A stretch of DNA of 64,000 bases, from the NCBI GenBank assembly GCA_027704905.1, contig CM051001.1, positions 25,671,737-25,735,736 on the forward strand, in the 5' to 3' direction. The notes under the pieces are model-generated. The model was not told the DNA's origin. It worked only from the letters and a program-made list of their open reading frames with translations, and searched no databases. The first letter of the stretch is position 1. Every line of letters begins with the position of its first letter. Position numbers and translations under genes: made by a program. The stretch is from Muraenolepis orangiensis (lineage: Eukaryota > Chordata > Actinopteri > Gadiformes > Muraenolepididae). This document shows, piece by piece, positions 33,360 to 45,935 of this stretch.

Positions 33360-35310
33360 GAACACACTAACGAGACATAATTCACCGTAACCGTCACGTT
33401 CCCTTTAAGACGGTAGTTACGTTATGACGTCATAAGTTAGAGTGATTCATTCATTCTGTTTTGAATACGTGTATTGTGTGCATGGAATAAAGTTGCTATG
33501 CGATTGCAATACAACTCGTCTGCATCGCTTCATTCAACCGCACCCGCTTCCTAGGTGACCATGACGCTCTCTGACGATTCCAGAGTTAGTTTTCATCATG
33601 TCGGCTCCTGATGTTAAAGCAGTCTCAATAAAGTTACCAGAGTTTTGGGAACAAAACTTCACTGCGTAGTTTGAGGCCCAGTCTAGATCCGGAAGATTAC
33701 CGTGGATGACATGAGGTACTACTACGTCATCGCAGCACTAGGAATTCCACCGCTGCGCGGATTGTGAGTTCATTGGAGAATCCTCCAGACACAGACAAAT
33801 ACACATCTATGAAAACATACCTTCTGGAGCCTGTCGGCTCCTGTCAATACCAGGTGTGTCGAAGCCATCAGAGTGATTGGACCACATGATGGTGCTGTTG
33901 GGCAACCATAAGCCTTGTTTCATATTTAAAGAAATGTGCAGGGGGGTCCTGCACCTACTTTGATGAATGCTTGGGGTGGTCCGATAGACAGCCCTATCCC
34001 CTCACATGCGGCCCGCCATCAAGGAATTGCGGAGCTTTATTTTTCCATGCTCAGTTTGGGACGAAGGCCCGGAAGTGCCGCCCGCCATGTAGCTTCCACG
34101 TGTCAGTAGCAGCTGTGAGTGCCGTACAAACAGCCTACATTTCATCACCGACACCCTGTCTGGACAGCGTTTCCTGCAAAACTCACCATCGCAAAGGCTT
34201 AGTTTAGTAACATAGAGCGGCTGGGGATCGTACGCCGGTCAAACAGCCCTTGGTCTTCCCCTTTGCATGTGGTGCTGAAGCCAGATGGCGGCTGTTTGAT
34301 GTGGCCATGCAGCGAAAATCACCACATGGCCACATCAACGCACCGTTGGCACTGTTTGAGGTGCCAGAACTGTGCTTCAACCACGTAAACGTGGACTTTG
34401 TGGGTCCTCTCCCTCCCCCCCCCCCGCGGGTTCACACATCTCTTCACCATGGTGGATAGGACCACCAGGTGGCCGGAGCCAGTCCCTTTGACGGTGACGA
34501 CTACTGCTGACGTGGTCCGCATGTTCATCAGCACCTGGGTCGGAATGTTTGGGGTGCCGTCCACGTTTCCTCAGACCGTGGACCTCAGTTCACCTCTGAG
34601 CTCTGGGGCTGAGAGGTGTGGAGGTGTGGTGTTCTGGTGCTTCACATTAAGGTTCTGGGTGATAACGCTCCAGAGTTATCACCCAGAGCCTTAATGTGAA
34701 GCACCAGAACACCACGGCGTACCACCCGCAGGCTAACCGATTGTGAAAGGTTCCATGTGTCCATGAAGGTCTCCCTGAGAGCCAGCTTGAAAAACGACGG
34801 CTGGTGTGATCGTCTTCCTTGGGTGATGCTGGGATTCCGAAGGAAGACCTTCAGTCCTCATCCGCAGAGCTGGTGTACGGCCAGCCACTTGGGGTGCCTG
34901 GCGAGTTCTTCTTCCATGAGGCCAACGTTTCCCAACACTTTTGCGCCTGTGCCCACGTCCCACCATGGCCTTCGCCAGTCCTGCATTCCACCTGACCTGC
35001 ACAGGGCTAACGTGTTGTATTGACGACATGACGCGCACATGAGCCCACTTCAGCCCCCCTACGATGGGCCTTTCCGCGTCGTCGAGTTGGGTGACAAAAC
35101 CTTTCTGGTTGACATCGGGGGGAACCTGATCACGTCTCTGTGGAACGCCTTTAGCCCATGGACCTAGACCTTGACCGGCCTGCTGTGTTGGTGCAGCCCC
35201 CGAGATGCAGACGTCCTCCCACGGCGGCGACCCCATAAGTGTCAACATGGAATAAAGTTGCTACGCTCCTTTGTCGGCATTACCTTTATTCAACCGCACC
35301 CGCTTCAATA
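33360..35310 (+). mobile_element. Deleted Gypsy-type LTR retrotransposon
   Basis: The left LTR contains a CRE-type palindrome TGACGTCA at 33425-33432 and GGAATAAAGTTGCTATGCG. A gag start (MSAPDVKAVSIKLPEFWEQN) lies at about 33598 and is soon broken by a stop. RT is reduced to a short piece (SPWSSPLHVV-like, about 34235-34290). Integrase follows with ELCFNHVNVDFVGPLP, LFTMVDRTTRWPEPVP and later YDGPFRVVELGDKTFLVDI-like remnants in shifted frames. The right LTR remnant (GGAATAAAGTTGCTACGCTC, CAACCGCACCCGCTTC) is at about 35230-35308. Most of gag, protease and RT are deleted. Confidence 0.85.
34626..34715. repeat. 41-nt foldback within integrase sequence
   Basis: Left arm 34626-34666 and right arm 34675-34715 are reverse complements with one mismatch, separated by the 8-nt loop GCTCCAGA. 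The right arm continues into the normal coding sequence for a YHPQAN motif, so the left arm is the extra inverted copy. Confidence 0.95.
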
Positions 35311-35555
35311 TAATAAAATGATGTATTTCTACACAAACATTATTAATTATAAATTATAAATTATATATATTATTATAAATTATTATTCAAATAGTTTAGA
35401 GTAAAGGTGTCAGAATTCAGCCGATTCTTTTAGCATGTTTAAAAAACATGTTTTGTGTCTGTACTTCGCTGCTATATATAAACAAAATGATCATACCCTA
35501 ATAATACCTAATCATTTCTTATGAGTATTTCTTCCAGACGATGGTTTCTACTCAC
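35311..35555. other. AT-rich spacer
   Basis: ATTATAAATTATA-type simple sequence; nothing else seen. Confidence 0.6.
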
Positions 35556-35652
35556 CGCTCTGACCAGTGGGGCTTCCCTCTGCCATGGCCTGCTGTCTGG
35601 AGGTCTGTCTGGAGGTCTGTCTGGAGGTCTGTCCCGGGTCAGCGTCTCTTCA
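35556..35652 (-). other. Candidate exon (97 bp)
   Basis: On the minus strand, CTCCTTGTCTGTTCCAG (ending 35653) is a strong acceptor, and GAGCG|GTGAGT at 35556/35555 is a strong donor. Between them are three copies of a 12-bp AGACCTCCAGAC unit and an ATG in good context (GGCCATGG), open to the donor and preceded by an in-frame TGA. It could be a first-coding or 5' non-coding exon, possibly of lingo2, which lies downstream on the same strand. Based only on splice signals. Confidence 0.35.
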
Positions 35653-36060
35653 CTGGAACAGACAAGGAGAACCAGTTAGTTTGAGTTTATAAAACACAAT
35701 TTGTTTGTTAGTTAGTTATTATGTTTGTTAGTTAGTTATTAAGTGTGTTAGTTAGTTACTTATAGCACTGTTGGCTGATGCAAGTGGTGCTAATGCTAGC
35801 AGTGCTAATCCCATCAGTTCAAGGATGCATTCTGCTATTCCAGCTCTTATGTGAACTATAAATAATAATAATAATAAAATAATCCTAATAAACCCATGAC
35901 CAGTCATGCTGAGTTGTAGATGTTTTCTAATAAATAGAGATATCTGTTAATCAGTTAGTGACCTTTCAACAGATTGTTTCTCAGCGGAACTCTCTTAATT
36001 ATCTTGGCTCATGTTTGGTCATTCATAATCTGACCTTGTCCAACAGCAGGGTTGTGCTTC
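35653..36060. other. Unassigned spacer
   Basis: Contains short TTAGTTAGTTATTA repeats at about 35705-35760; otherwise unremarkable, single-copy-looking sequence. Confidence 0.5.
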
Positions 36061-36345
36061 ACCTCATATCATAACATGTTAGTCTTCTAATATTTCACCT
36101 CATATTATTATGTTAAAGTCTTCTAATATTTCCCCTCATATCATAACATGTTCAAGTTGTCTAATATTTTACCTCATATTAACATGTTAGTCTTCTAATA
36201 TTTCACCTCATATTAACATGTTAAAGTCTTCTAATATTTCACCTCATATTAACATGTTAAAGTCTTCTAATATTTCACCTCATATTAACATGTTAAAGTC
36301 TTCTAATATTTCACCTCATATCATAACATCTTAAAGTCCATTTTG
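36061..36345. repeat. 36-bp minisatellite
   Basis: About seven units of TCTAATATTTCACCTCATAT plus (CATAA/TAA)CATGTTAAAGTC, with length variants. Confidence 0.93.
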
Positions 36346-36559
36346 GTTCAAGGTTGGTATTTCTGACATTTGATAGGATTGAGTGACTAATTACTGTTTA
36401 TGATTTACTATTGATGAATTGTTCCACATGATGCAAGACATTGAATAGTAAATTAGGGTATAGGGTATATATAAGGTGACACAAGAACCAGACAATATGA
36501 GGATATCGACATAGAGATGAAAGATACAGAGAACTGGGAAGATATGAGGTTTGGTCTTC

Positions 36560-36870
36560 AACATAAAGGGAACCTTTAACTCATTACCTTTAACTTATTA
36601 ACCCACATTAAACTAATTACCTCCCCTTTATGTTTAACTCATTACCTCTACTCTACATTTAACTTAATACCTCTACTTTGAACTCATTACCTCTACCTTT
36701 AACTCATTACCTCTACTCTACATTTAACTCATTACCTCTACTCTACCTTTAACTCATTACCGCTACCTTTAACTCATTATATCTACCTTTAACTCATTAC
36801 ATCTATTCTATATTTAACTCATTACCTCTAACTTTAACTCATTACCTCTACTCCTTCTTCTACAGCTCAA
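36560..36870. repeat. TTTAACTCATTACCTCTAC minisatellite
   Basis: Irregular units of ~20 and ~30 bp sharing TTTAACTCATTACCTCTAC. Confidence 0.9.
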
Positions 36871-37235
36871 CTAACCCTAACTACACTCATGAACCCTAAC
36901 TCCACTCACTAACCCTAAATCCACTCACTAACCCTAACTCATCTCAACTAACCCTAACTCCACTCACTAACCCTTACTCCACTCACTAACCCTTACTCAT
37001 CTCAAGTAACCCTAACTCATCTCAACTAACCCTAACTCCACTCACTAACCCTAAATCCACTCACTAACCCTAACTCATTTCAACTAACCCTAACTCCACT
37101 CACTAACCCTTACTCATCTCAAGTAACCCTAACTCATCTCAACTAACCCTAACTACACTCACTAACCCTAATTCCACTCACTAATGTAACTTAAATCACT
37201 AACCCTAACTCCACACTCACACTAACATTAACTCA
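36871..37235. repeat. CACTCACTAACCCTAACT minisatellite
   Basis: Imperfect 18-20 bp units alternating CCACTCA and CATCTCAA. AACCCTAA is telomere-like but embedded in longer units. Confidence 0.9.
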
Positions 37236-37319
37236 TATCAACTAACGCCAACCACCTCCTACTGTCTGCCGCAGTAAATCAATACCCAGATGAGAGTATC
37301 AGCTGCCTCAGCTCAATAA

Positions 37320-37655
37320 GACGATGCTGCGACTAAGTAGGGGAGGAGAGGAGGGGAGGAGAGAGGAGAGGAGAGGAGAGGGAGGAGAGCAGAGGGGGAG
37401 ATAGGAAGAGAGAGGAGGAGGAGAGAGGAGGGTAGCAGAAGGTATCAGATTAAATGAGGGACAAAAGAAGACTTTACATTATTGATGTTTCTGAACATCA
37501 GCAGCAACGTAATTTATCTACAGACTGAGACACACAGAAGGCCACACTCCCCCTCTCTCCTCCCCCACTCTCTTCCCCTCTATCCTCCTCCCCTTTCCCC
37601 CTTTCTCCTCCTCCCCCCCTCTGTCCTCCCTCCCTCTCCTCCTCCTGTGCTGCTT
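37320..37655. repeat. Purine tract followed by pyrimidine tract
   Basis: GGAGAGAGGAG-rich DNA at 37336-37438 and CTCCTCCCCC-rich DNA at 37545-37645, about 100 bp apart. The two could pair as an imperfect inverted repeat. Confidence 0.75.
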
Positions 37656-37684
37656 TTTGTCAGGAAAGTAGGTCACTAGTACCG

Positions 37685-37824
<140 letters not shown>

Positions 37825-37894
37825 CTAAGTAGGGTGACACAATAAGGGAGGAAGATAGACAGATATATATAATGTATATACAATATATATATAT

Positions 37895-38120
37895 ATAACT
37901 GACTACTTCCACCGGTGTCCTGTCCAGGCTGATGGTGGAGTGGGTGCCCCGGTGGCTCCTGAAGTCCACGATGAGCTCCTTAGTCTTGCTGACATTCAGT
38001 CAGCAAGACTAAGGAGCTCATGGTGGACACAGCCACCGGCTGTTGTGGGCTGTGAGGCTGTTGTCCTTGCACCATCGTTTACAGCGAGTACAGCCAGGGA
38101 CTGAGGCAGCAGCCTTGGGG
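37895..38120 (-). mobile_element. Antisense LINE RT fragment containing a foldback
   Basis: The minus strand encodes VDFRSHRGTHSTISLDRTPV, an L2-like RT segment. It contains a 30-nt inverted repeat: 37964-37993 and 37999-38028, one mismatch, loop ATTCA, with further pairing of GGTGGCT/AGCCACC outside. Confidence 0.8.
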
Positions 38121-38229
38121 TGCTCCGGGTGCTTAGTAGTATTATTGTTAATAGGGTAGTATTATTACAATTATTTACAATTATTACAAGGTTATTCTAG
38201 TAGTAGAAGTAGTAGTAGTAGTGGTATTT

Positions 38230-38270
<41 letters not shown>

Positions 38271-38384
38271 TAATAGTTGATAGGTAGTTTTGTTATAGTT
38301 GATATGGTCGTATTATTATAGTTTATCTATATTTTCACTTTAGTTCACTCATCTATTTTAAATAGTGAACCTTAACACACAAAA
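38121..38384. repeat. (TAG)n microsatellite and AT-rich flank
   Basis: AGTAGTAGT runs at about 38200-38270; otherwise AT-rich. Confidence 0.8.
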
Positions 38385-38632
38385 AGTGTGTATCTATGTA
38401 TTGATCCATATGAATACAGGTGACAGGTGTGTATCTATATATTGATCCATATCAATACAGGTGATAGGTGTGTATCTTTATATTTATCCATATCAATACA
38501 GATGACAGGTGTGTATCTATATATTGATCCTTATCAATACAGGTGACAGGTGTGTATCTATATATTGATCCATCTCAGTACAGATGACAGGTGTGTATCT
38601 TTATATTGATCCATATCAATACAGGTGTATTT
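38385..38632. repeat. 41-bp minisatellite
   Basis: Six units of TGTGTATCTATATATTGATC plus CATATCAATACAGGTGACAGG, few substitutions. Confidence 0.94.
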
Positions 38633-38868
38633 CAAATAACATTTTGTTAACTCTTGGAACATACTATAATTTCACAAGAGAGCAAAATACAAATCAATAA
38701 TATCTCTACTGTAGGTAAAGAAACATATCAAATAGAAACATTTTCTATCTGCATCCTTTAAATAAATGTACCATATATCTACATATTGGTCCTAATAATT
38801 ATATATGTTATGTCAGAAGAGGACACAGGTCTGAGGGACAACCTCTTCTGACCTCATTTCCTGATCAC
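38633..38868. other. Unassigned spacer
   Basis: AT-rich, no feature recognised. Confidence 0.5.
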
Positions 38869-39362
38869 AATCAGGATCGACCACATGAATTCACTCACAC
38901 ATAACTAAGTGACCACATGAATTCACTCACACATAACTAAGTGACCACATGAATTCACTCGCACATAACTAAGTGACCACATGAATTCACTCACCCAAAA
39001 CTAAGTGACCACATGAATTCACTCGCACATAACTAAGTGACCACATGAATTCACTCACACATAACTAAGTGACCACATGAATTCACTCGCACATAACTAA
39101 GTGACCACATGAATTCACCCACACATAACTAAGTGACCACATGAATTCACTCACACATAACTAAGTGACCACATGAATTCACTCACCCATAACTAAGTGA
39201 CCACATGTATTCACTCGCACATAACTAAGTGACCACATGAATTCACTCACACATAACTAAGTGACCACATGATTCACTCGCACATAACTAAGTGACGCAC
39301 ATGAAATTCACTCACACATAACTAAGTGACCACATGAATTTACTCCACACATAACTAAGTGA
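38869..39362. repeat. 32-bp minisatellite
   Basis: About fifteen units of TAAGTGACCACATGAATTCA plus CTCACACATAAC. Each contains an EcoRI-type GAATTC, and the last few units are degenerate. Confidence 0.95.
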
Positions 39363-39383
39363 GGTCCACAGGGTTGCAGGTGA

Positions 39384-39417
39384 GAGCTTCTACTAGCTCC
39401 AAAGCTAGTAGAAGCTC
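39384..39417. repeat. 15-nt perfect foldback
   Basis: GAGCTTCTACTAGCT, loop CCAA, then its exact reverse complement. Confidence 0.9.
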
Positions 39418-40140
39418 CTATGTTAGTACCACTGATAGCTTGTGTCTTTATGCTTGATACACACATTGATCATTACCTTTCATTACCATTAACTATCATT
39501 ATAATTACCCATCATTCGATCAATACCATAACCTGTATTACATATATTTACCATAACATGTAATACCTATCATTATAATTACAAATCATTCTATCATAAC
39601 CATCGCCTTTCATTACCTATCATTACCATTAACTGTCATTATCATGATATATTATTACATTTCAGCTATCACTATCATAACCCACCATTACCCTTCTGTT
39701 CTGTTCTGTCCCTTCTGTCCTTCATCTACAGCTGTATACTGTATACTTCTGTAGAGAATATAAAGGTCATTTATGACACACACACACACAAACATGCATG
39801 TATGCACACATACATATACATATATATGTACATGTATGTGTATATATATATATACAACTGGAAGGGAAACAGCTAATGGTTGTATTGTAGATACGAGGGA
39901 AGATATTAGTTTGAACAACAAGCAACACAAGGCTCTCATTTCTGAGCTCTCTTCCTCCTGCAGGACCAACATGACGATGAGTCACAGCACACACACATTT
40001 ACACACGTATGACTGGGACTGCATTGTTGCTAGGCAACCAGGCTTTTTCTGAGGAGATGAAAAAGTGTGGGCGAAGCCTCTTTGAGCAGAATGACTTCTC
40101 AATAATACAGCAGGGAGCTAAAAAGCTGTAGTAGTCCAGG
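39418..40140. other. Unassigned spacer
   Basis: CATTACCATTA-type simple sequence at about 39470-39690, and an ACACACATACATATATATGT stretch near 39780-39850. Short minus-strand frames at 39688-40102 have no family resemblance. Confidence 0.5.
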
Positions 40141-40149
40141 TATGGACCC

Positions 40150-40445
40150 GCCTACAGTAGGCCTGGAGTCTGAGATACTGTAGATGTAGTCCTGGTGTCT
40201 GAGATACTGTAGATGTAGTCCTGGTGTCTGAGATACTGTAGATGTAGTCCTGGTGTCTGAGATACTGTAGTTGTAGTCCTGGTGTCTGAGATACTGTAGA
40301 TGTAGTCCTGGTGTCTGAGATACTGTAGTCCAGGTGTCTGAGATACTGTAGTTGTAGTCCAGGTGTCTGAGATACTGTAGTCCAGGTGTCTGAGATACTG
40401 TAGTTGTAGTCCAGGTGTCTGAGATACTGTATATGTAGTCCACAC
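40150..40445. repeat. 23/29-bp minisatellite
   Basis: Units of TGGTGTCTGAGATACTGTAG with or without ATGTAG; about eleven copies, open in three minus-strand frames only because of the repeat. Confidence 0.93.
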
Positions 40446-41149
<704 letters not shown>

Positions 41150-41248
41150 ACATCACAATGCTAGATGGCTCTACATCACTATGCTGGATGTCTTCTACAT
41201 CACTATGCTAGATGTCTTCTACATCACTATGCTAGATGTCCTCTACAT
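41150..41248. repeat. 24-bp minisatellite, left part
   Basis: CTACATCACTATGCTAGATG units (GC variant), interrupted by the hAT MITE and resumed at 41684. Confidence 0.9.
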
Positions 41249-41683
41249 CAGGGGTTCCCAACCACCGGGCCGTGGAGGTGTTACTGCCGGGCCGCGAAAC
41301 AGCTGTGTGTTTATCATCATATTTGACTCAAATAATTTGAGTATAGGTGAACGGCGGGCGGTATAATCTATATATAGAGATTATATATATAGTATAATCT
41401 ATATATATAGATTATATAGCGGTAAATATGGGCGGTATAATCTATATTTTAGTAGCACGCGCTACTAAAGAGACTACGCGCTAGTGATGTGCTAGTGATG
41501 TGTTTTTTTTACGGGTGCTCCGCGTACATGCGCGTTTATACTGAAATCGAGCCCTGCCGTTTTGTTAGGGGTGTGTGTTGACAACACACTTTGACAACCG
41601 GTCCGCGAAAATTGACAACCGGTCCGCGAGATTTTTTTCATGTATCTGCCGGTCCGTGGCACAAAAAAGGTTGGGAACCCCTG
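41249..41683. mobile_element. hAT-type MITE, 435 bp
   Basis: Perfect 15-bp terminal inverted repeats CAGGGGTTCCCAACC. Exact 8-bp target duplications CTCTACAT lie at 41241-41248 and 41684-41691. Inside are CCGGGCCG and CCGGTCCG blocks typical of hAT ends, a palindromic TATAATCTATATATAG region (about 41365-41420), and no transposase. Confidence 0.93.
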
Positions 41684-41885
41684 CTCTACATCACTATGGT
41701 AGATGTCTTCTACATCACTATGGTAGATGTCCTCTACATCACTATGGTAGATGTCTTGTACATCACTATGGTAGATGTCCTCTATATCACTATGGTAGAT
41801 GTATTCTACATCACTATGGTAGATGTCCTCTTACATCACTATGGTAGATGTCCTCTTACATCACTATGGTAGATGTCTTCTCCAT
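41684..41885. repeat. 24-bp minisatellite, right part
   Basis: CTACATCACTATGGTAGATG units (GG variant throughout, while the left part has GC). Confidence 0.92.
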
Positions 41886-42480
41886 GGATCAGAGGGTCGT
41901 GAGGTCGGCAGAAAAGATCATCGGGTGTGCACTTCCATACACTGAGGAGATCTTTAGGACCAGATGTCGGAAGAAGGCCATCTCCATCACAAAAGACCGC
42001 AACCACCCTGGGCACCATCTCTTCTCCCCCCTACCGTCTGGTCGCCGGTTCCGCAGCATCACAACCAGGACTACCAGGTTCAAGGACAGTTTTTATCCAC
42101 AGGCAGTGTACCCAGGGTGGTTGCGGTCCCTTTGTGATGGAGATGGCCATCTGGTTCTAAAGATCTCCTCAATGCATGGAAGTGCACACCCGATGATCTT
42201 CCCTGTGTCCTCACGACTTTCTGGATGGCTTTCTGGTGTTGTGTTGCCATACCACACAGTGACGCCACTCGTCAGGACGCTCTCTACAGTGCCACAGTAG
42301 AAGTTTACCAGTGTTGTTTATAGTTTATAGTATAGTTTATACGATACAGTATATAGTGTTGTTCATAGTATAGTGTAGTATAGTATAGTGTTGTTGCTGA
42401 AATTCATACTGTGGGAGTGAATGAGGAGTAATCATTATATTGTACTTGGTACACTTTATCTTGAATCTCTTGACAATATA
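41886..42480 (+). mobile_element. LINE 3' fragment with an internal inversion
   Basis: 41886-42105 reads plus (MDQRVVRSAEKIIGCAL, NHPGHHLFSPLPSGRRFRSI). 42106-42300 is the reverse complement of an overlapping, slightly more upstream part of RT (YGNTTPESHPESREDTG-type region and again the GCALPCIEEIF-like stretch). 42300-42480 reads plus again as the 3' UTR ending CTTGAATCTCTTG. The shared ~100 bp (about 41912-42018 against 42111-42220) forms a large imperfect foldback. Confidence 0.82.
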
Positions 42481-42900
42481 TTGGTCCTCTCTTAGCTCGG
42501 ATGACACCAGCAAAGACCAGATGTGTTGTTGTACGTATGTATGACCTCACATCTGGTTTAAGACCAGATGTATGATCTCACATCTGGTTTGAAGACCAGA
42601 TGTATAACATAACATATGGTTTGAAGATCAGATGTATCACCTTACATCTGGTTTGAATATCAGATGTATCACTTTACATCTGGTTTGAAGACCAGATTCC
42701 AGACTTTAGCAATCTGCCACGTGACCATGGCAGTGTGTGATTGTGTGTGTGTGTGTGTGTCATACCTGATGTCTCAGTGGTCTCCTGCAGCTTTACAGGT
42801 CACTCTGATGTCACTCTGATTTCACTTTGATGTCACTCTGATGTCACTCTGATTTCACTTTGATGTCACTTTGGCATCACGATTATCTGGAAGCAAAGGG
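42481..42900. repeat. CAGATGTATGATCTCACATCTGG repeats and CACTCTGATGT repeats
   Basis: Four ~33-bp units at 42540-42700, each containing CAGATGT...ACATCTG as an internal inverted repeat. Then short CACTCTGATGTCA units at 42800-42870. Confidence 0.85.
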
Positions 42901-43124
42901 ATAGAGACAGGCGTAAATACTCAAGCCAGAAACAGACCAATGAACAGCGAGGAGGTGTGTCAGCCAATGATGAGCCAGAAGGAAGTGATGTCTAATGATT
43001 TATTCCATTCTGCCTCATGAGCCAAATGTGGTCCCTTAGCTATAGCTGATCAATAATATAAGTCTACTCATATATCGGTCCTTCATATGTTCATAATGAC
43101 ATGGTTGTGTACCCTCTTCCTGCA
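42901..43124. other. Unassigned spacer
   Basis: No feature recognised. Confidence 0.5.
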
Positions 43125-43372
43125 CTTCCTACTAAACCCTCCTCCTGCACCTCCTACTAAACCCTCCTCCTGCACCTCCTACTAAACCCTCCTCCTGCAC
43201 CTCCTACTAAACCCTCCTCCTGCACCTCCTACTAAACCCTCCTCTTGCACCTCCTACTAACCCCTCCTCCTGCACCTCCTACTAAACCCTCCTCTCGCAC
43301 CTCCTACTAAACCCTCCTCCTGCACCTCCTACTAAACCCTCCTCCTGCACCTCCTACAAACCCTCCTTCTCA
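43125..43372. repeat. 22-bp minisatellite
   Basis: About eleven units of CTCCTGCACCTCCTACTAAA plus CC. Confidence 0.95.
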
Positions 43373-43467
43373 CTACAGTCTCAAAGAACAACACTACAAT
43401 CGTATTTATATTAGATATATATAACTGATATATATATATATGATCAGAGATATGGGATTTAAACAGA

Positions 43468-43498
<31 letters not shown>

Positions 43499-43650
43499 TA
43501 TGTAGGGTTATGTATAATCCTTACCCTATATATATATAACCCTATAGCCCTAACCCCTATATATATATATATATCAATCAGACATGAGTGACTGTGACAG
43601 ATGTTCCTGAAGTCAAATCAATCAAGAGGCTGCCCTCCAACAGAACCAAA
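43373..43650. other. AT-rich spacer
   Basis: (TA)n-rich with AACCCTATA phrases; nothing coding. Confidence 0.6.
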
Positions 43651-43654
43651 GGCC

Positions 43655-44292
43655 TTCTTCTCTCCTCCTATACCTCACAGACTCATGAAGCAGGTTTACT
43701 CCTCTAGCATCCTATACCTCACAGACCTCATGAAGCAGGTTTACTCCTCTAGCATCCTATACCTCACAGACCTCATGAAGCAGGTTTACTCCTCTAGCAT
43801 CCTATACCTCACAGACCTCATGAAGCAGGTTTACTCCTCTAGCATCCTATACCTCACAGACCTCATGAAGCAGGTTTACTCCTCTAGCATCCTATACCTC
43901 ACAGACCTCATGAAGCAGGTTTACTCCTCTAGCATCCTATACTCACAGACCTCATGAAGCAGGTTACTCCTCTAGCATCCTATACCTCACAGACCTCATG
44001 AAGCAGGTTTACTCCTCTAGCATCCTATACCTCACAGACCTCATGAAGCAGGTTTACTCCTCTAGCATCCTATACCTCACAGACCTCATGAAGCAGGTTT
44101 ACTCCTCTAGCATCCTATACCTCACAGACCTCATGAAGCAGGTTTACTCCTCTAGCATCCTATACCTCACAGACCTCATGAAGCAGGTTTACTCCTCTAG
44201 CATCCTATACCTCACAGACCTCATGAAGCAGGTTTACTCCTCTAGCATCCTATACCTCACAGACCTCATGAAGCAGGTTTACTCCTCTGGGG
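43655..44292. repeat. 45-bp minisatellite with open frame
   Basis: About fourteen nearly identical 45-bp units containing CATGAAGCAGGTTTACTCCT. Each unit encodes 15 residues (MKQVYSSSILYLTDL), so the array is open. One unit near 43940-43985 has two 1-bp deletions that break the frame. No promoter, signal or homologue seen, so treated as a repeat. Confidence 0.93.
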
Positions 44293-44984
<692 letters not shown>

Positions 44985-45935
44985 ACTTAAGTCTGGTCTC
45001 TACACACTTTAACATATTGAAACCGATGACTACGTTCTACAACTGTCTGAGTCCGAGTTCCATCCCGTGTCTTCAAGACCTGTGCTGACCAGATGGCTCC
45101 TTTGTTCACGGACATCAACAACGCATCACTGCAACAGTCTGTCATCCCAGCGTGCTTCAAAGAGACAACCATTGTGCCGTTACCCAAAAAGACCAAGGTA
45201 ACAATGATTATCATCCAGTGGCTTTAACACCCGTAGCCATGAAGTGCCTGGAGAAACTTGTCATGTCACACATTCACTTTTCCATCCCTGACTCCCTAGA
45301 CCCACTCCAGTTTGCATACAGACCAAACAGGACTGTAGACGATGCCATCTCCCTGGCACTACACACAGCCCTGAAGCACCTAGACAGGAGGGACACCTAC
45401 GTCAGACTGCTGTTCATTGACTAAAAACTAAATTAGACCATCACAAAGGACCGCATCCACCCTGGACACAATCTCTTTTCCCCCGACGGTCTGGTCGCTG
45501 GTTCCGCAGCATCCGTACAAGGACTACCAGGCCTTCTGAACTTCTAGGAGTGCTGCCACTCTCATAACATTTTCATTAACAATACACTATCATACTTTGC
45601 TGGACTTTCTGGACTCATTACAGTTACTGCACTGTTCTGCACTGTACTGCACTCTATTTGTGATGCTGCAGCACTACCAGCACTTTAAAATGCTTTTAAA
45701 TTATTTTTGCACAATTCAACACATATCATCGATCAGTCACTTTATGGTCATTTTATATTATAAAAATAATAAATATTTTATTTTATTTTTATAGTATAGT
45801 GTTGTATAGTATAAGTATAGTTCATAGCTAAGCATATAGTGTTCAATTGTAGGAAATTCATACTGCGGGAGTTAATGGGCAGTAAGCATTCCATTGTACT
45901 TATGGAGAATACTAATCTTATATCTTGAAGATATT
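44985..45935 (+). mobile_element. L2/CR1-like LINE fragment, internally deleted
   Basis: Linker/RT start from about 45085 (DQMAPLFTDINNASL-type, then QSVIPACFKETTIVPLPKK), then MKCLEKLVMSHIHFSIPDSL, FAYRPNRTVDDAISLALH and RRDTYVRLLFID with a stop at 45422. It then jumps straight to the terminal HPGHNLFSP-type region at about 45450 and the 3' UTR, ending near 45930. The RT catalytic core is deleted. Confidence 0.82.
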
